From Haliclystus octoradiatus (Eukaryota > Cnidaria > Staurozoa > Stauromedusae > Haliclystidae): a DNA stretch of 64,000 bases. The stretch spans positions 12,115,520 through 12,179,519 of the forward strand of contig OU744451.1 of NCBI GenBank assembly GCA_916610825.1, given 5' to 3'. The notes beneath the pieces were generated by a model. The model was not told the DNA's origin. It did not search any database and was given only the letters and a program-made list of their open reading frames with translations. The translations under genes were made by a program, and so were the position numbers. This document shows, piece by piece, positions 24,791-36,830 of the stretch (the first letter of the stretch is position 1; every line of letters begins with the position of its first letter).

Positions 24791-26110
24791 TCGCCGATGA
24801 TGTCATGAATTTCTTGATTTGATGGATTTGAAAGCAATAACAGCTTGATAGTTGTGGTTTTAGGGAGTCGTGTATCATATTATCAAGTAAATCAACACAT
24901 CAGGATCGGGACAGTTGCATCTAAGTTTATGCACATTAAGTTACAAATATCAAAAATACTATACTTCAAAATATCAAAACATGAGATATTTTGTCAATAA
25001 AGTCAATAAAGCCGAACAAGAGCAAAAGAACTGGTTGATGATGTTAATAATTACGATCAACTTATATTTGTATCTCCAAAGCATGGTAACATCCACTTAC
25101 CAACATATCAAAATCGTCAAAGTAAAAGTGAGACTTGGGCAAGTCAAGGTGCGAGAGCCTGCCCAGAAATCGGAAACGTTAATGGCGGATGATACATGAA
25201 AAAAATAGCGCTTAATTTCTTGGAAAGGATTACATTGCTGCTGGTGCTGGGTTTGAATCTAACATTGCAATTATACTTGCTTGGTACGTATACTATTCCA
25301 TATGGCTACACAATCTACCATTTTTTAACAGGTCTTTGGGTATTAGGAAAAGGTAGCGGGAAATGAAATGGACATCCATAAATCATAATAGGGTCACTCC
25401 ACTTCAACTCGCAAACATAAAAAACCTCACCCTCTCAGAATTTAATGAAACTTATTTTACCAAAAGATAATGAAGTGAATATCAGCTTGGCGAAGTTAGA
25501 AATAATTTAGTCAAAAAATGAAAATAATAGAGCCCGCTAAAGATTACGATAAAATTAGGTAATTTCATGGTGAAAATTTCATTTTCGATTTGTGTTTGCT
25601 ATCAAAATGCAATATAGATGAAACACATATCATTCGAAAGCTCGGACCATTTAGTTTCCATTTATGTATGTTTCAGAAAGCAAACTATATTAGTTTTTTT
25701 TAATTAATATTTTTAAGAAAATGTTTGGGGCTAATTTTCGATATGAGCCCCAAATTTAAAAAAATTAAAACTTTGCCAATATACAGAGAATAATAATGTC
25801 TAGTGATTTTCGAAATTTTAACAAATGTTCTGTACTGAGAGCGCGCCAGTCTTAATTCCACTTTTCTCTCGTGTTATTCTTATAATCCTACATTGAGAAA
25901 TCTCAATTCTCATGTTGCATTTATTGTCGTATTTATAGGCCAGAGCTTTTTCACATCACCCGTTTTGGTGTGGCCGTGTGGGCATAACAATACATCACAG
26001 ATTCACAGGGTGACGGTATTTTCAAAATACACCACCTGGGTTATCAATTTTCTTTTAAATAATTCTCCAAAAGCGGAAAACGGGTCCTTCTGAAGTTCGC
26101 TCTTGAGCAT
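24791..26110. other. No gene recognised
   Basis: This AT-rich stretch has no recognisable domain on either strand. The 94-codon open frame at 24915-25199 looks like chance. I found no repeat with clear ends. Confidence 0.5.
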
Positions 26111-26310
26111 AAAACCACAATCCAGTCCCAAACCAAAGCAGCGGCGCGCAGACTTTCAGAGCCAGGACGCTGGTCCGCAGGTTCCCATATAGCAATGTTG
26201 CTGCGACACTGCCTGCGATCATGCTGGCGGTAATGCCTGCGATAGTACCGGCGATGAACCGCAGGCACCGTAGACATGCCGGCGATAGCCTTGGAGCTGG
26301 GACACAACTA
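26110..26310 (-). repeat. Gly/Ala-rich coding-like segment, inverted relative of 42099-42230
   Basis: One minus-strand frame reads RFIAGTIAGITASMIAGSVA, a strongly hydrophobic Gly/Ala/Ile stretch. A plus-strand segment beyond the other side of the Gypsy nest reads GFVAGPTASTIAGSVAG. The DNA also matches (ACCGCCAGCAYGATYGCAGG). The segment is GC-rich compared with its surroundings. The longest open frame here is in a different, Arg-rich frame and is probably not the real one. Confidence 0.45.
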
Positions 26311-26434
26311 ACTCCATAATATTAAAAACCATATATTTTCCCTTGAAGCAATTGTATGTCTATTCATTGAATAAACAACAAATAACATGCAGTGTATTTT
26401 ACTATATTTTAGCGCTAATTTTTTATTGTAATGC

Positions 26435-26639
26435 TGTCATGATTTGGTATAGGTATAGATCAATAACAATACTTTAGTTGTATGCTTAGGATATAATAAA
26501 TTGACATAAGTAAATAACTGGAAGATTAGAAGCTCATGAGCTGTTGGTAGCCATCATGGTTCAGAGCATGTGTTACCTGCATATGAGGTTATATGTATAA
26601 GAGGTTACAATAATAATGAAGTGGAGACATGTTATGACA
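26435..26639 (-). repeat. Gypsy copy 1, 3' LTR
   Basis: 205 bp, starting TGTCATGATT and ending TTATGACA. It is followed on the plus strand by TCCCCCTTTGTCC (26640-26652), which on the element strand is the polypurine tract GGACAAAGGGGGA. Confidence 0.95.
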
Positions 26640-26777
26640 TCCCCCTTTGTCCCTAATAATTAACATGTGAATTTTGCTGGAATGTTTGTGTTTCTGCCAC
26701 TTCTGGTAATGGTGCATTTTGGAATATATGATGTTCTTATTTCCTTTGAATTTGTAAGCTGGGTTGATAAATGAGGT

Positions 26778-27278
26778 TCAATTTTTTTTATCTTGTGTGA
26801 CGTTGACATCAGCTATCGCTGGTGTAGATGGGTCAGATGATGTTGGGTCTATGATCTCCTCTAGTGAAATGTTGGCTGTTTGCGTATTCATGGTTGGGAA
26901 GGTATCTTTTTCAATTGGCGATGGAAGGTGTGTATTGCGTGGCCTCAGGTGTTCTCTCGTTCTTTGATATATTGTACCATCAATGTCAACAAGATAAGTT
27001 ATTGGACGCTTGTTTGGCTCTGGACGTGACAATGTTGTTCCATGTTCCCAGGTGTGCTTTAATGTGTTATATACGTAGACAGGAGTTTGTTGTTGATGAT
27101 TTCTTTATCACTTCCAGTTTCTTATTGTAAAAATAAGCTTGTTTCTCCTGACGATCTAGGTTGTCTTTTTGATGCTGCTCATTATTGGGATGCTTTGACT
27201 CCAGGCTCTTCTTGGGTGTAGGTAATAAACTTCTTGGCTTGCGTCCATAAAATAGCTCATATGGTGATGGCATAGTAT
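26778..27278 (-). pseudogene. Gypsy copy 1 integrase C-terminal region
   Basis: The frame from 27273 reads MPSPYELFYGRKPRSLLP, the GPY-region lead of Gypsy integrases. It ends at 27067 and continues in another frame (27032-26778) with ITYLVDIDGTIYQRTREHLR. A further piece of the same protein (KAIEGRTSLETALWMHR) lies at 27568-27655 between the two SINEs. Confidence 0.75.
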
Positions 27279-27567
27279 TGTGGACGGTGTCGCCCTACCG
27301 AAGGCACCCGTACCACTCCTCTATTTCTAGAGGAGTGGCTCTTTTCGCTAAGAGCAAGGATGTTAAACGCTCCTTAGATCTCATCCGCGACACTGCAAAT
27401 CAATTTCAACAGATTTCATGGCAGATAGGCCTTGATTGTCAATGCGCAACGATGCGCCGCAGCTACTCACAATGCAATTCCTTCTGAACCATTCCATCCG
27501 CCATCCTTAGATGGTACTCATTTGATGTTACAGATAAAGTCAAGGCTGAGTTGACCTCAGTTGAGCT
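27279..27567 (-). mobile_element. tRNA-derived SINE copy, internally deleted
   Basis: This is the same family as 22398-22772, minus orientation, starting at the 3' end GTAGGGCGACACCGTCCAC. The tRNA-like head is mostly missing: AGCTCA joins directly to the body. ATGGCAT occurs on both sides of the insert, as expected for a target duplication. Confidence 0.85.
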
Positions 27568-27655
27568 AATGGCATGTGACTGTCGAGTGGCATAATTCTA
27601 TGCATCCAAAGGGCAGTTTCGAGGCTGGTGCGGCCTTCTATTGCTTTCTTCCATC

Positions 27656-28029
27656 CAGGAGGAGGAGGATTAGCTCAGATGGCAGAGCAACTGAACTTCA
27701 GATCGGATCACATCTGATCGACCGTGGTTCAAATCCCCCTAAGGTCAACTCAGCCTTGACTTTATCTGAAACATCAAATGAGTACCATCTGAGGATGGCG
27801 GATGGAATGGTCCAGAAGGAATTGCATTGTGAGTAGCTGCGGCGCATCGTTGCGCATTGACAATCGAGACCTATCTGCCATGAAATCTGTTGAAATTGAT
27901 CTGCAGTGTCGCGGCTGAGATCAACCAAGAGCGTTTAAAATCATTGCTCTCAGCGAAAAAAGCCACTCGTCTAGAAATGGAGGAGTGGTACGGGTGCCTT
28001 CGGTAGGGCGACACCGTCTACATTACTAT
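27656..28029 (+). mobile_element. tRNA-derived SINE copy, full length
   Basis: Plus orientation: GATTAGCTCAGATGGCAGAG at 27668, box B GTGGTTCAAATCCCCC, 3' end GTAGGGCGACACCGTCTAC near 28003-28022. With the copy at 27279-27567 it makes a near-palindrome of about 740 bp with 88 bp of Gypsy integrase sequence between. Confidence 0.9.
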
Positions 28030-28037
28030 TTTCCATC

Positions 28038-28858
28038 CAGGGATGCACCGAAATTCGGTTCGGCCAAAATATTTACGGTTTTTCGGCCTCTTGGCCGAAA
28101 TTTGACCTTCAATTTCGGCTGTTTCGGTTATTCCGGCCAGTTTTTATGAACAAGTAAAATGTAGCCAATCATCACATTTGGTTATCTAAATCAAGATAAT
28201 GTTCGATACTATATTTCTTTCAATGCACCATAAAGTCTTCGATATGATAATAACAAGGATTTTCGCCGATCGCAGCCATTATCAAGTTTTGCCTCATTTT
28301 CAAGTCATCCTCGCTTTCAAAATTCACCTGACCATGTGCTCAAAAAACTTCGGCCATGGTTGTATTTCGTTAAATTATGTTTACTTAATGTATGGATGTA
28401 TTTATTTTTGACTTATATATAATATTTAGAGTATTGTTTTCTCCAATAAAATGAAATCAATGATGTGAAGAAACAAAAGGATTAATTTAATTGTTTATTT
28501 ATTGTTCTCAGTGAAAACAAATGTTATTCATAATGGATTTTTTCACAAGGCAAAAGAAAATTATACTGGAGTAGATCGTGGAGAAATAAAATTGCTTGTC
28601 ATGGAATGATCTGAAAATCACCAGGAAAAGCATCATTATTTACCTTATCTTACTAGTTACTTACTTTGTTTTCAAAAACTTTTTGCATTCCAGTGTAACA
28701 TTATGAATGATTTAAACTCAGATTTAGTTTGAAAGATTCAAAACAAGAAGACAAAAACCGGCCGAAATAAAATTGAAATTTCAGCCGGAATTTCGGCTAA
28801 TAAAACCGAAACTGTATTATTTCGGTGACGACCGAAACGACGTTTTGGTGCATCCCTA
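28038..28858. mobile_element. hAT-like non-autonomous element
   Basis: Terminal inverted repeats CAGGGATGCACCGAA and TAGGGATGCACCAAAACG are of hAT type. Both ends are full of TTTCGGC/GCCGAAA subterminal words. Flanks TTTCCATC (28030-28037) and CTTCCATA (28859-28866) match in 6 of 8 positions, a decayed 8-bp duplication. There is no transposase frame. Confidence 0.85.
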
Positions 28859-30199
28859 CTTCCATAATGGTTTGCATATGCCGACATTTCTTTCTGCTAC
28901 ACTGTTTGCTTGGTGGTGATAAGGTGAGCTAGGATCAAGAGACATTCCACTCAGTTTGCACTTTTCTCTGAATGTTTCGCTTATATATTGTGATCCGAAG
29001 TCTGCAACAAGTGTTTCTGGCAAATCGTATTCTGTGGAAATAGATGTCAAGTGGCAGCATATAGCATCTGCTGTTGCTCTGGAAAGCTGTCGTACCAAGG
29101 GAAATCTTGAGAAATAGTCAACAATGATTAGGTGCTTCACACCTTTGAATTCGAAGATATCTGTCCCAAGTTTCTCCCATGGTCTAGTTGGCAAGTCTGG
29201 TTGTAATATTGGCAATCGTGTTTGTGCAGGCATGTTTTTGTTGCATTCTTCACAGTCCTTTACCATGCTTTTATATCATTTGATATTTCAGGCCAGAACA
29301 CACTTGTTTTTGCAAGGAGGAGGCATTTTGTTTCTCCCTGGTGTCCAAGATAGATTATATCAAGCACTTGACGTTTGAGGCGCTGTGGTATGATTACCCT
29401 GTCGCCTTTTAAAATCAAGCCGTCTTCTGACACTAAGTCGCATCTGAAGTTCCAGAAGCTCCAGAGCTGTGAATCACATTGCTGGCGGTATGCTGGCCAA
29501 CCAGAATAGATCGTCTCTTTCGGTTTCGACTTGTATTTTTCTTCCTAACAGGTAGAACTCAAACTTTTCTAGGCCGTAGGTCACGGCTAAACATTCGCGT
29601 TCTATATTTGAATATCGGGTTTCTGTTTCTGTTAATGACCTGGATGCCATTGCTACTATTTTTTCTTGACCTTGTTGGTTGACTTGTCGGATCCCGGCTC
29701 CAAGACCTTTTTCACTAGCATCACACTGTAAAATTGTTCTTGTCTTTGGGTCAGGATCATAAAACGATATGACGTCAGTGGCCAGCAATTCTGTTTTTAT
29801 CTTTTCCAATGCTGTTTGGTGATGTTCTTCCCATTTGTAGTGAACATAGCTTTTAGTTAGCTGTCGGAGTGGCTCTGTCAAGTCAGCCAAAGAAATGGAA
29901 AATCTATGGAGGTAATTAATCATACCTAGGATAGATTGAAGCTCTTTCACATTCTCTGGTGTTCTTAAGTTTTGAATAGCTTCCAATTTGGCTGTTTGTG
30001 GTGCGATACCTTCGTTTGATACGGAATGACCATAGAAGTCTACTCTTTCTTTTTTGAATTGCGGCTTTTCGGAATTAAGGCTAACATTTTGTTTTCGGGA
30101 AGCGGTCATCGTTTCCTCAAATGCTTTATCATGCTCTTCTTCCGTACTCCCACAAACGATGAATTCATCAGCTATAAGGTTAAGATGAATTCATCAGCT
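28859..30199 (-). pseudogene. Gypsy copy 1 reverse transcriptase end, RNase H and integrase
   Basis: From 30109 to 29474 the frame covers the RT thumb and RNase H (FYGHSVSNEGI, ILQCDASEKGLGA, YSNIERECLAVTYGLE). At 29266-28859 the integrase has CEECNK, the catalytic Asp of LGTDIFEF, VADFGSQY, and the Glu of HHQANSVAERN. Between them (29267-29473) the frame is broken. The upstream RT part lies beyond the CACTA insertion at 37323-37516. The integrase continues beyond two SINEs and a hAT-like element. Confidence 0.85.
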
Positions 30200-30945
30200 A
30201 TACACTATGAGATATGTAATTACTGATAATGTAATTATTTTGTGCTGAAAAATTGCTTAAACATCGACCCCTGCTGAAAATGTGATACAATTATGCTGAA
30301 TAAATTTCAGCAGTTTAAGAAAACTTACTGGAAACCTGCTGAAAAAGCGCTGAAAGTCCCAAAAAAAATTGTTGCGTACAATTGCACATTTCACATGCTG
30401 AAAATCTTCTTAAAACGATTCCAGCACTTTCTCTGGGGTGCTGAAAAACTTCTGAAAAAATTGAAAACAACGAAAAAGACGTTTTGCCTCATTTTGATGA
30501 AAATTTGGCACGAGAGGCTTTATAGACATGGCGATTTACCCCACGCTGGCTGTGAAAACATCAATATAGTTATATATAAAGTTTATATTATGTTATATTA
30601 TGTTTACGAATTATTACTTTGATCTATCACTTCAATGTCTATTACCAGAATGACCGTTAGCGTTATGGGATGAGCATGGAGACTGGAGAGTCTAATAGTA
30701 ATCTACAACTCAACAGAACAGTGAACTGACTGACCGACTGAATTTTGGATATGCTAGAAACTGAAGGGAAGATCTTAAAAACGATAAAAACGATTTGCTA
30801 TTTTCACCAAGTAAAAAGTAATAATAACCCATGGTTTGATGTGATGTTGATGTTATGATATTGTCTCGCTTGTCTTGGCATTTAATTTTAATATCGACAA
30901 TCGGGAAACAGAAAATATACACAACATTATATAAAGTACGATATA

Positions 30946-33900
30946 TTAACAATTAACGATTGAACAATGGCATTTATACAAAATTTCAAAATAATAAACA
31001 GCTAAAAATAAATACCAACAGTAATCAATAAAATATAAACAATCATCCATGGCACCAACAGCAGCAACACAGACAATATTTGATAACTCCACTGTGAGGT
31101 TTTTCTTTTCACATATTCTACGAGTGTATTGATGTCTTGTATTTTTACATACCGAAGTCTTAGCAAATGCACTAATACTTACGTACACATTTTCAGATGC
31201 ATTGAAATTGTCGACTGCGATAAAATGATTAATTAAACCGTACATCACAGTTTTGTTGAAGAAAAATTTTACACATGATTCTTTGGAACCAAAAGATCTG
31301 TTTAATTTTCCTATCATTGTCAACTCCTTGTTGCTATTCTGGAAGACACGATTGACTTTGCTGCTGAATGTTAAGGAATCAAAAGCGTCGCTACGAATTG
31401 ATGGAATAAATTTTTTTGCGTTTTCTTTCAAAGTTTGAATCATTTGGGAACATTTGATTGCCTGTCCAGCCAGTGATACGTCTGGGAAAGGGTTATTTGG
31501 ATTGCCTGTAACGTAAATAATATTCAGATCTAAGCACTCTGGCACTCGGACATTCAAAGCAAAGTTGCATCATGCAATTGTTTCCGTTACACTCACTGTA
31601 GTTACCGAGATCTTCGTGTTGCAGATCTTCGACCAACTCTTTTGGAATGTTGCCAGTTAGCAACTGGTAGTTACACCAATCAAATAACTTTCAAGATAAA
31701 ACAAATAATTTAATCAATTATGATGGGTTGTCTATCATGCAGCATACTCAAAGTTTGAAAAGTTACCCTGTACGTTTCCATGACAGTACTCTCTGGTGTC
31801 TTTCTGTTAGTGACCCGTCTGCATATCCAGGAATTTAAACGTTCCATTGGGAACATCCAGTTACATTGAACCGGACCGTTTGTAATAATACCATCAACGA
31901 TGTGATGAACAAGATGAAAAGAAATGTCCTAAGCAAGTAAATTTTAGAAATTAAATGACAAACATAATTTAAACAAATACATTTACTCCTAAATTTTACG
32001 TCAATGCCATATGAATAATGCTGCTAGTCCGTATCAAATCTCGTAAAATCTAAGGCCAAAAACGAATTTTGGAACTTCGAATCTACCCGTGTGACCAGTG
32101 TCTCTATATCTGACCACTTTTACCTTGTATATCCTTAGTTTATTATTACAGTCATTCACATGATGGAAACTTGTCGTAAAGCGGTTTCTGAATAAACTAT
32201 TGATGATGATGAATCTAATGAAACTGAATATAAACAATTATGATTGTCTATTAATATGAATGTTCAATGTCTTCAAAGTAAAATATAAAAATATCTGTAC
32301 TATACAGCGGCTAGAATGCATACCTGGATCGCAACAGGAAAATCTCGTTCTAACAAAGAAAACGATTCACCTAGTCTTCTTTTTAACTGATCTAGTTGAT
32401 TTGAAACGTGATGTTCTTTCATGATATCAGAAATAAGGTCGAGGAAATTAAATAAAGTGGCTTGCTGTGGTTCTGGTATAAGGTCTTTCAGGCAGAATTT
32501 CATGAAGCCTTTGGTCGCAAACTAGAAGCGGAGAACGTCATATAATTACATGGGAATATTTGTTCAAGTTCGGACAATGATGAGAGCAAAGCATACCATA
32601 CCTCTATCAAATCATGACACTTCATGTATGAAATCGACCTGAATGGGTTGTAAGATTTGATTCCGCATTCTGTTGGCGCAATTATTGACGCTGCTCTTTG
32701 GGCTGCAATTGACAGATTAGCAGTTGATAAAATGAAAGGTGGACATGCGGTATCAAACGTATTTGTTTTAAACTTTTTTTCGTCACACTTCATGTCTTTG
32801 ATCGATATGTGATATTTGTTTGTTATCACTTTCAAAATTGTTTTTACCACATTAGATATAGTGTGCATTGGGTCTGGTTGTGCTTGCATCATGAAATCAT
32901 GATTATTTGTATTGAGAAAACTGTACGGATTTTTACAGCCGGTTCCAGACGCAATCAACGTTTTATTAATTTTGGATTTGCATCCTTCATATGCATTATG
33001 ATAGTTTATCAAATCTTCCATGGTGTTTTTTAACGGAGCTTCTCTCGTTTCGACTTTGATGAAAACCGAGTCGCTTCGTAACGTGTGATAATTAACCAAA
33101 TATCGTCTGTTTGCTATCCAGACTATCTTTCGACAATTTGGACATTTGGTTCCTTAAAAAATTAACAATACAGAACAAATTAAATAACATTTCGGAGATC
33201 TCTTAATCTTATTTCAATATCTTTTATAGTCGCTTACCCATGTGATTGCACCAACAACAGCCTCTGTAAGCCGAACCACCACATGTGTTAAAGACCTTAC
33301 ATAAACCAGGATAATCCAAGCAGTAAGAATACATTTGTAGCTTTAACTTAAACCACTCCCCGCGGAATGCATCGAAAACCAGCATGTCTTGTAATGAATC
33401 AATTTCATCGACCAGGATTTTAATGTATGCTTGCAGAGAATGGGGTTCTTTTCCGTTGTTTGATGGGATGATCCCCAGAAGCATGATAGTTGAGATAGTA
33501 AATCTGATGCGTCGAGGCAGATTTAAAATTGACAGTGTCATCGGCCACATTGACTTACTCATGCTAGGCTTTTTAAAGGGGTCCACCCCGTCAGTGGAGA
33601 AAAGAAATGATAGTCCTCTAGGGTCATCTTCAAAAAAGCCATTGCTTGAATACTCATTTTGCCATCTGGATGTGTCGTGTATCGGATATGTTGCCATCGT
33701 TGTTCAAATTCAATAAATGGGATTGCAACAGTTTTGCACTTAGTTTACAGTTGAATAACCTGATGATTCTATGCTTAAGAGGAAAGTAAGTAAAAGTCCT
33801 TAAGGTTTTCCAAAAGCATCAAAACGAGGTGAATTACAACTTGGGCACATCATATCATTTTCCAAATTGTTACGAAAAGCAACACAGTCATTTGGGCACA

Positions 33901-34423
33901 TGTCGATTTTGATTGTTGGTAAGATTTCATGTTGAATTAATCTTCTTGCAGCATCATAGTTCCCAGGCATTTAATTTGGTACTGACAATAGTCTCTTCTG
34001 TAGCTGTAGATGTTTCAAGAAGGTATTTTTACTAATTGATGGGCATGATGTAAGCCATAAAAATTCAGCTGCCAAAACACTATTCAAAGTAAAAGGACAA
34101 CAGTCGGAAATTTTTACCATCAAATGTTCTTTGTTAGCTGGTTCATGAAATTCTTCCATTGTAAACTCATTTACAGGCTCGCGTAGGCCCTCGTTTACAT
34201 CAAATAAATCACTACTATCATCTGAATCAATCACATTATCGCATATATCCATATCTTCACAATTGTTAACGGAACAATTATCAGATTTCTGTTGACCGGA
34301 TTCATCTTCATATATTTCATTTGGTGTAGCGAGCCCGTATATCTTGACATGTTTTCTACGTATATATATACTTGCAACGAATCCTGCACCATCGCATATT
34401 TTACATGGACGTCGTATACTCAT
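30946..34423 (-). pseudogene. CACTA TNP2-type transposase, six exons, disrupted
   Basis: Exons: 34423-33238, 33152-32602, 32521-32324, 31928-31767, 31687-31597, 31505-30946. Exon 1 has an N-terminal domain, a Cys pair region (CPNDCVAFRNN, MMCPSCNSPR), then DTSRWQNEYSSNGFF and STDGVDPFKK of the TNP2 catalytic domain. Exon 2 has GTGCKNPYSFLN and QPDPMHTISN. Exons 3-4 match DUF4218 (KFCLKDLIPE, MFPMERLNSWICRRVTNRKT). Splice sites are consensus. Three lesions lie in exon 1: an in-frame TAA at 33971-33973, a frame change near 33797, and another near 33685. Without them it would be one frame. It should be inactive unless an intact copy supplies transposase. Confidence 0.85.
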
Positions 34424-34813
34424 AGTCGTTTAAAAAATAAATAAAATTTGAGTAGTAAAAAATATAATCAATATATCAAATAAAGTAAAAATATGTAGTA
34501 TTTGATAGTAATAAAAATCAAATACAGTAATACTATATTTGTACCTTAAATTGATTCTATTGTCTCTTTGTTTAAACAACAATTAGGATAAAAAAGATAA
34601 CGGATTTATTTTCATTTAGACAATAGAAAAATTTAGCGCGAATATCAAACCTGGTTCTTTGAGTTAATTGCCAAATATGTCAAATCAATTAAGCCAATCA
34701 GTAAGTTAGCGAATACCTTAGTCACGTGACATTTCACGCATACGTACGTTGCCAAAAGCAACAATTTTTTACTCATACGCGTCATTTGGTAAAAAAGAAA
34801 AAAGTTTGAAAGT
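34424..34813. promoter_or_regulatory. Shared intergenic region of the two CACTA genes
   Basis: The 390 bp between the two divergent start codons is very AT-rich and must hold both promoters if the genes are transcribed from inside the element. I see no distinctive element in it. Confidence 0.4.
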
Positions 34814-36830
34814 ATGGACGGGAAAACTAAATTATTTTTGCAAATTTGCAAACTTGGACATCTAGAAGAAAAGTTATCCAGCTTGGACGTAAGTAACTTT
34901 TGAGTAGACCGTAATTCATTCTGTAAATTTGTACTTTACATGTTTTTCTTAATTATTCGTAAAGTCAATTAATTGCTTACATTTTAAATTGTTTTGTTTG
35001 CATGAAAAGATTAACACCTGGGATCATATTCTGTTGTTGAAAAACAACATTCAGTTTATGCAACGCTTCAACCTCAAATTAATTGATGAGTTAATGTTAA
35101 CAAACGCTGTTCGTTGTATCAAAGAAGAAGATACTGTGAGGTTGTCCATTGTGCCATTGTTTTACTTCTTTTGTTATGTAAATAATCACGGCTTCATTGG
35201 TTTGCAATAACTGTGTATTGTTTTCATGTGGTACGTCATTATTATTTAGCTCACCAGAAGAAAATCAATTGGCAGCAGACGGGTTAAATGTTGATGCCGA
35301 ACCATTCAGCGAAGATGACTTTGGCTGCATTGAAAGTTTTGGTACGTCATTTATATTTATTTGCTTGTCACAAAACCATGCCATATTCAACTTTAGGGAT
35401 TTACTCAACACAATCCATGTTATTATTTTTGATAAACAGGCTACCCTTCAATGTCATTAACACCACCATCGATGGCTTGCCTCCCACTCCCGCTCCAACC
35501 ACCACCAAAGGAAAAAGTCGCGGAGTGCAGCTTGAAAGTAAGTGTTGGATCTATTACCACAGTGATACAACTACATTCGCTTTAGTCGTAACTTTACCAA
35601 ATCAGTATTATTCGTGTTACAGTATTCAATCAGGGAAGCTGCAAAAATGGAAGGGGCGTGGTACTTCCACAGAGATATCCCCCATATGAAAATGTTGGGG
35701 GAAAAAGGCACAAAAGCAAAAATAATTAAAACAGTAAAACAGTGTAGTTTACAATTACTCACTTGCAATTATAATGATTACGATTTTAAATTATTCCAAA
35801 TATACTATTTACAAATTAAAGGTACTCAAGGGACATCCAAATTCAACTTTGGAAAACATTAACAAACACCTTATTCGAAGTCTTTCGAACAGAAGGGCTT
35901 ACCTGAAGAAAAAATCCAAGGCAGCAGTGAGTATTAATTATTCCTGATATAACTCAATTATATTGATAAAGTAAGTAATGACTTTAATAAAGCAAGTTTA
36001 CATCTTTTATAGCCAACATCAGCATTATCAGTTAAGTCATTTAATAACACAACGTCAACAGCCACTGTATTACAAAATGGGGAAAGGTAATTGATAATTA
36101 AAAAGACAAAATCACTTTAAACACTTTAAACACTTCCAAGTACGTATTTTTCTGTATAGATCAAACAACAGTCAGGTCAATGACAAACAGCAGCCATCGG
36201 AATGCAGCGCTAAAGAATTTTTCAATGGGTAAGAGAGGCATGACTATGCCAAAGTTACAATTATATGTTTTCATTTTATTATTAATTTGTTACGATTTTG
36301 TAATCTTTATTATCAGACAAGAATTAATCGTTAGAAGCAATCGCGGGGTAGAGTTGGGGACAGCCGTGTTCGTGTCAAAAAGTAAAGGGGTGTCGGGAGG
36401 TAAGTGATCAGCTTTAAATACTTAATTTTCCACATTTATTATAGCTGCCGAAGTGGTGTAGCGGTTAGGGACTAGGGCTTCAAATTGTGAACTTGCGTCA
36501 AATGTTGGTACAAATCCATCCCGATGCTGAATTTTTTTCTTTTCTTAGATAAATTCGCTATCTTAATTTTGAAGACGAAGAAGCAAGGAGCAGAGGGATC
36601 GCTGCCTGTTGCAACCAAATCTGAAAAATATACTTTTGAGGAATTGACGGTAAGTAGAATATTAATCCTCAAGTATACATATCACCGTGATTATTATTTT
36701 ATTACCAGGTCAGTAAAAGTTTGTTTTGTTTCTTCGACAGGAGAAAGAAGAATTTCAATGGAGTTTGAAAAATCTGAAAGTTGTAAACAACAAAAGAAAA
36801 CGGAAGAAAAAAAAACAGCACGATGTTTAA
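34814..36830 (+). CDS. CACTA second gene, 11 exons, 342 aa, family not recognised
   Basis: Exons: 34814-34888, 35010-35140, 35250-35341, 35440-35537, 35623-35733, 35822-35926, 36013-36086, 36160-36228, 36317-36399, 36549-36649, 36741-36830. Every intron is GT-AG, 61-149 bp, and all phases join, giving 1029 bp with TAA at the end. Residues 1-65 are helical with a SAM-like rhythm (LFLQICKLGHLEEKLSSLD, then INTWDHILLLKNN). An acidic/Pro-rich linker follows. A central block has KMEGAWYFHRDIPHMKMLGE and HLIRSLSNRRAYLKKKSKAA. The C-terminus is basic (NKRKRKKKK), a likely nuclear localisation signal. By position it is the counterpart of the DNA-binding accessory protein (TnpA type) of plant CACTA elements. 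That role is inference; I recognise no homologue. Confidence 0.75.
36443..36533 (+). repeat. tRNA-like module in intron 9 of the CACTA second gene
   Basis: It reads GCCGAAGTGGTGTAGCGGTTAG (box A-like TGGTGTAGCGG), then GGTACAAATCC (box B-like) about 50 bp on, ending at a C-rich CATCCC. It resembles a tRNA-derived SINE head and does not fold into a convincing tRNA. Confidence 0.5.

Noticed and set aside
26044-26307. 87-codon Arg-rich minus-strand frame
   Set aside because: The neighbouring frame has the Gly/Ala-rich peptide that matches the copy at 42.1 kb, so this one is probably the wrong frame.
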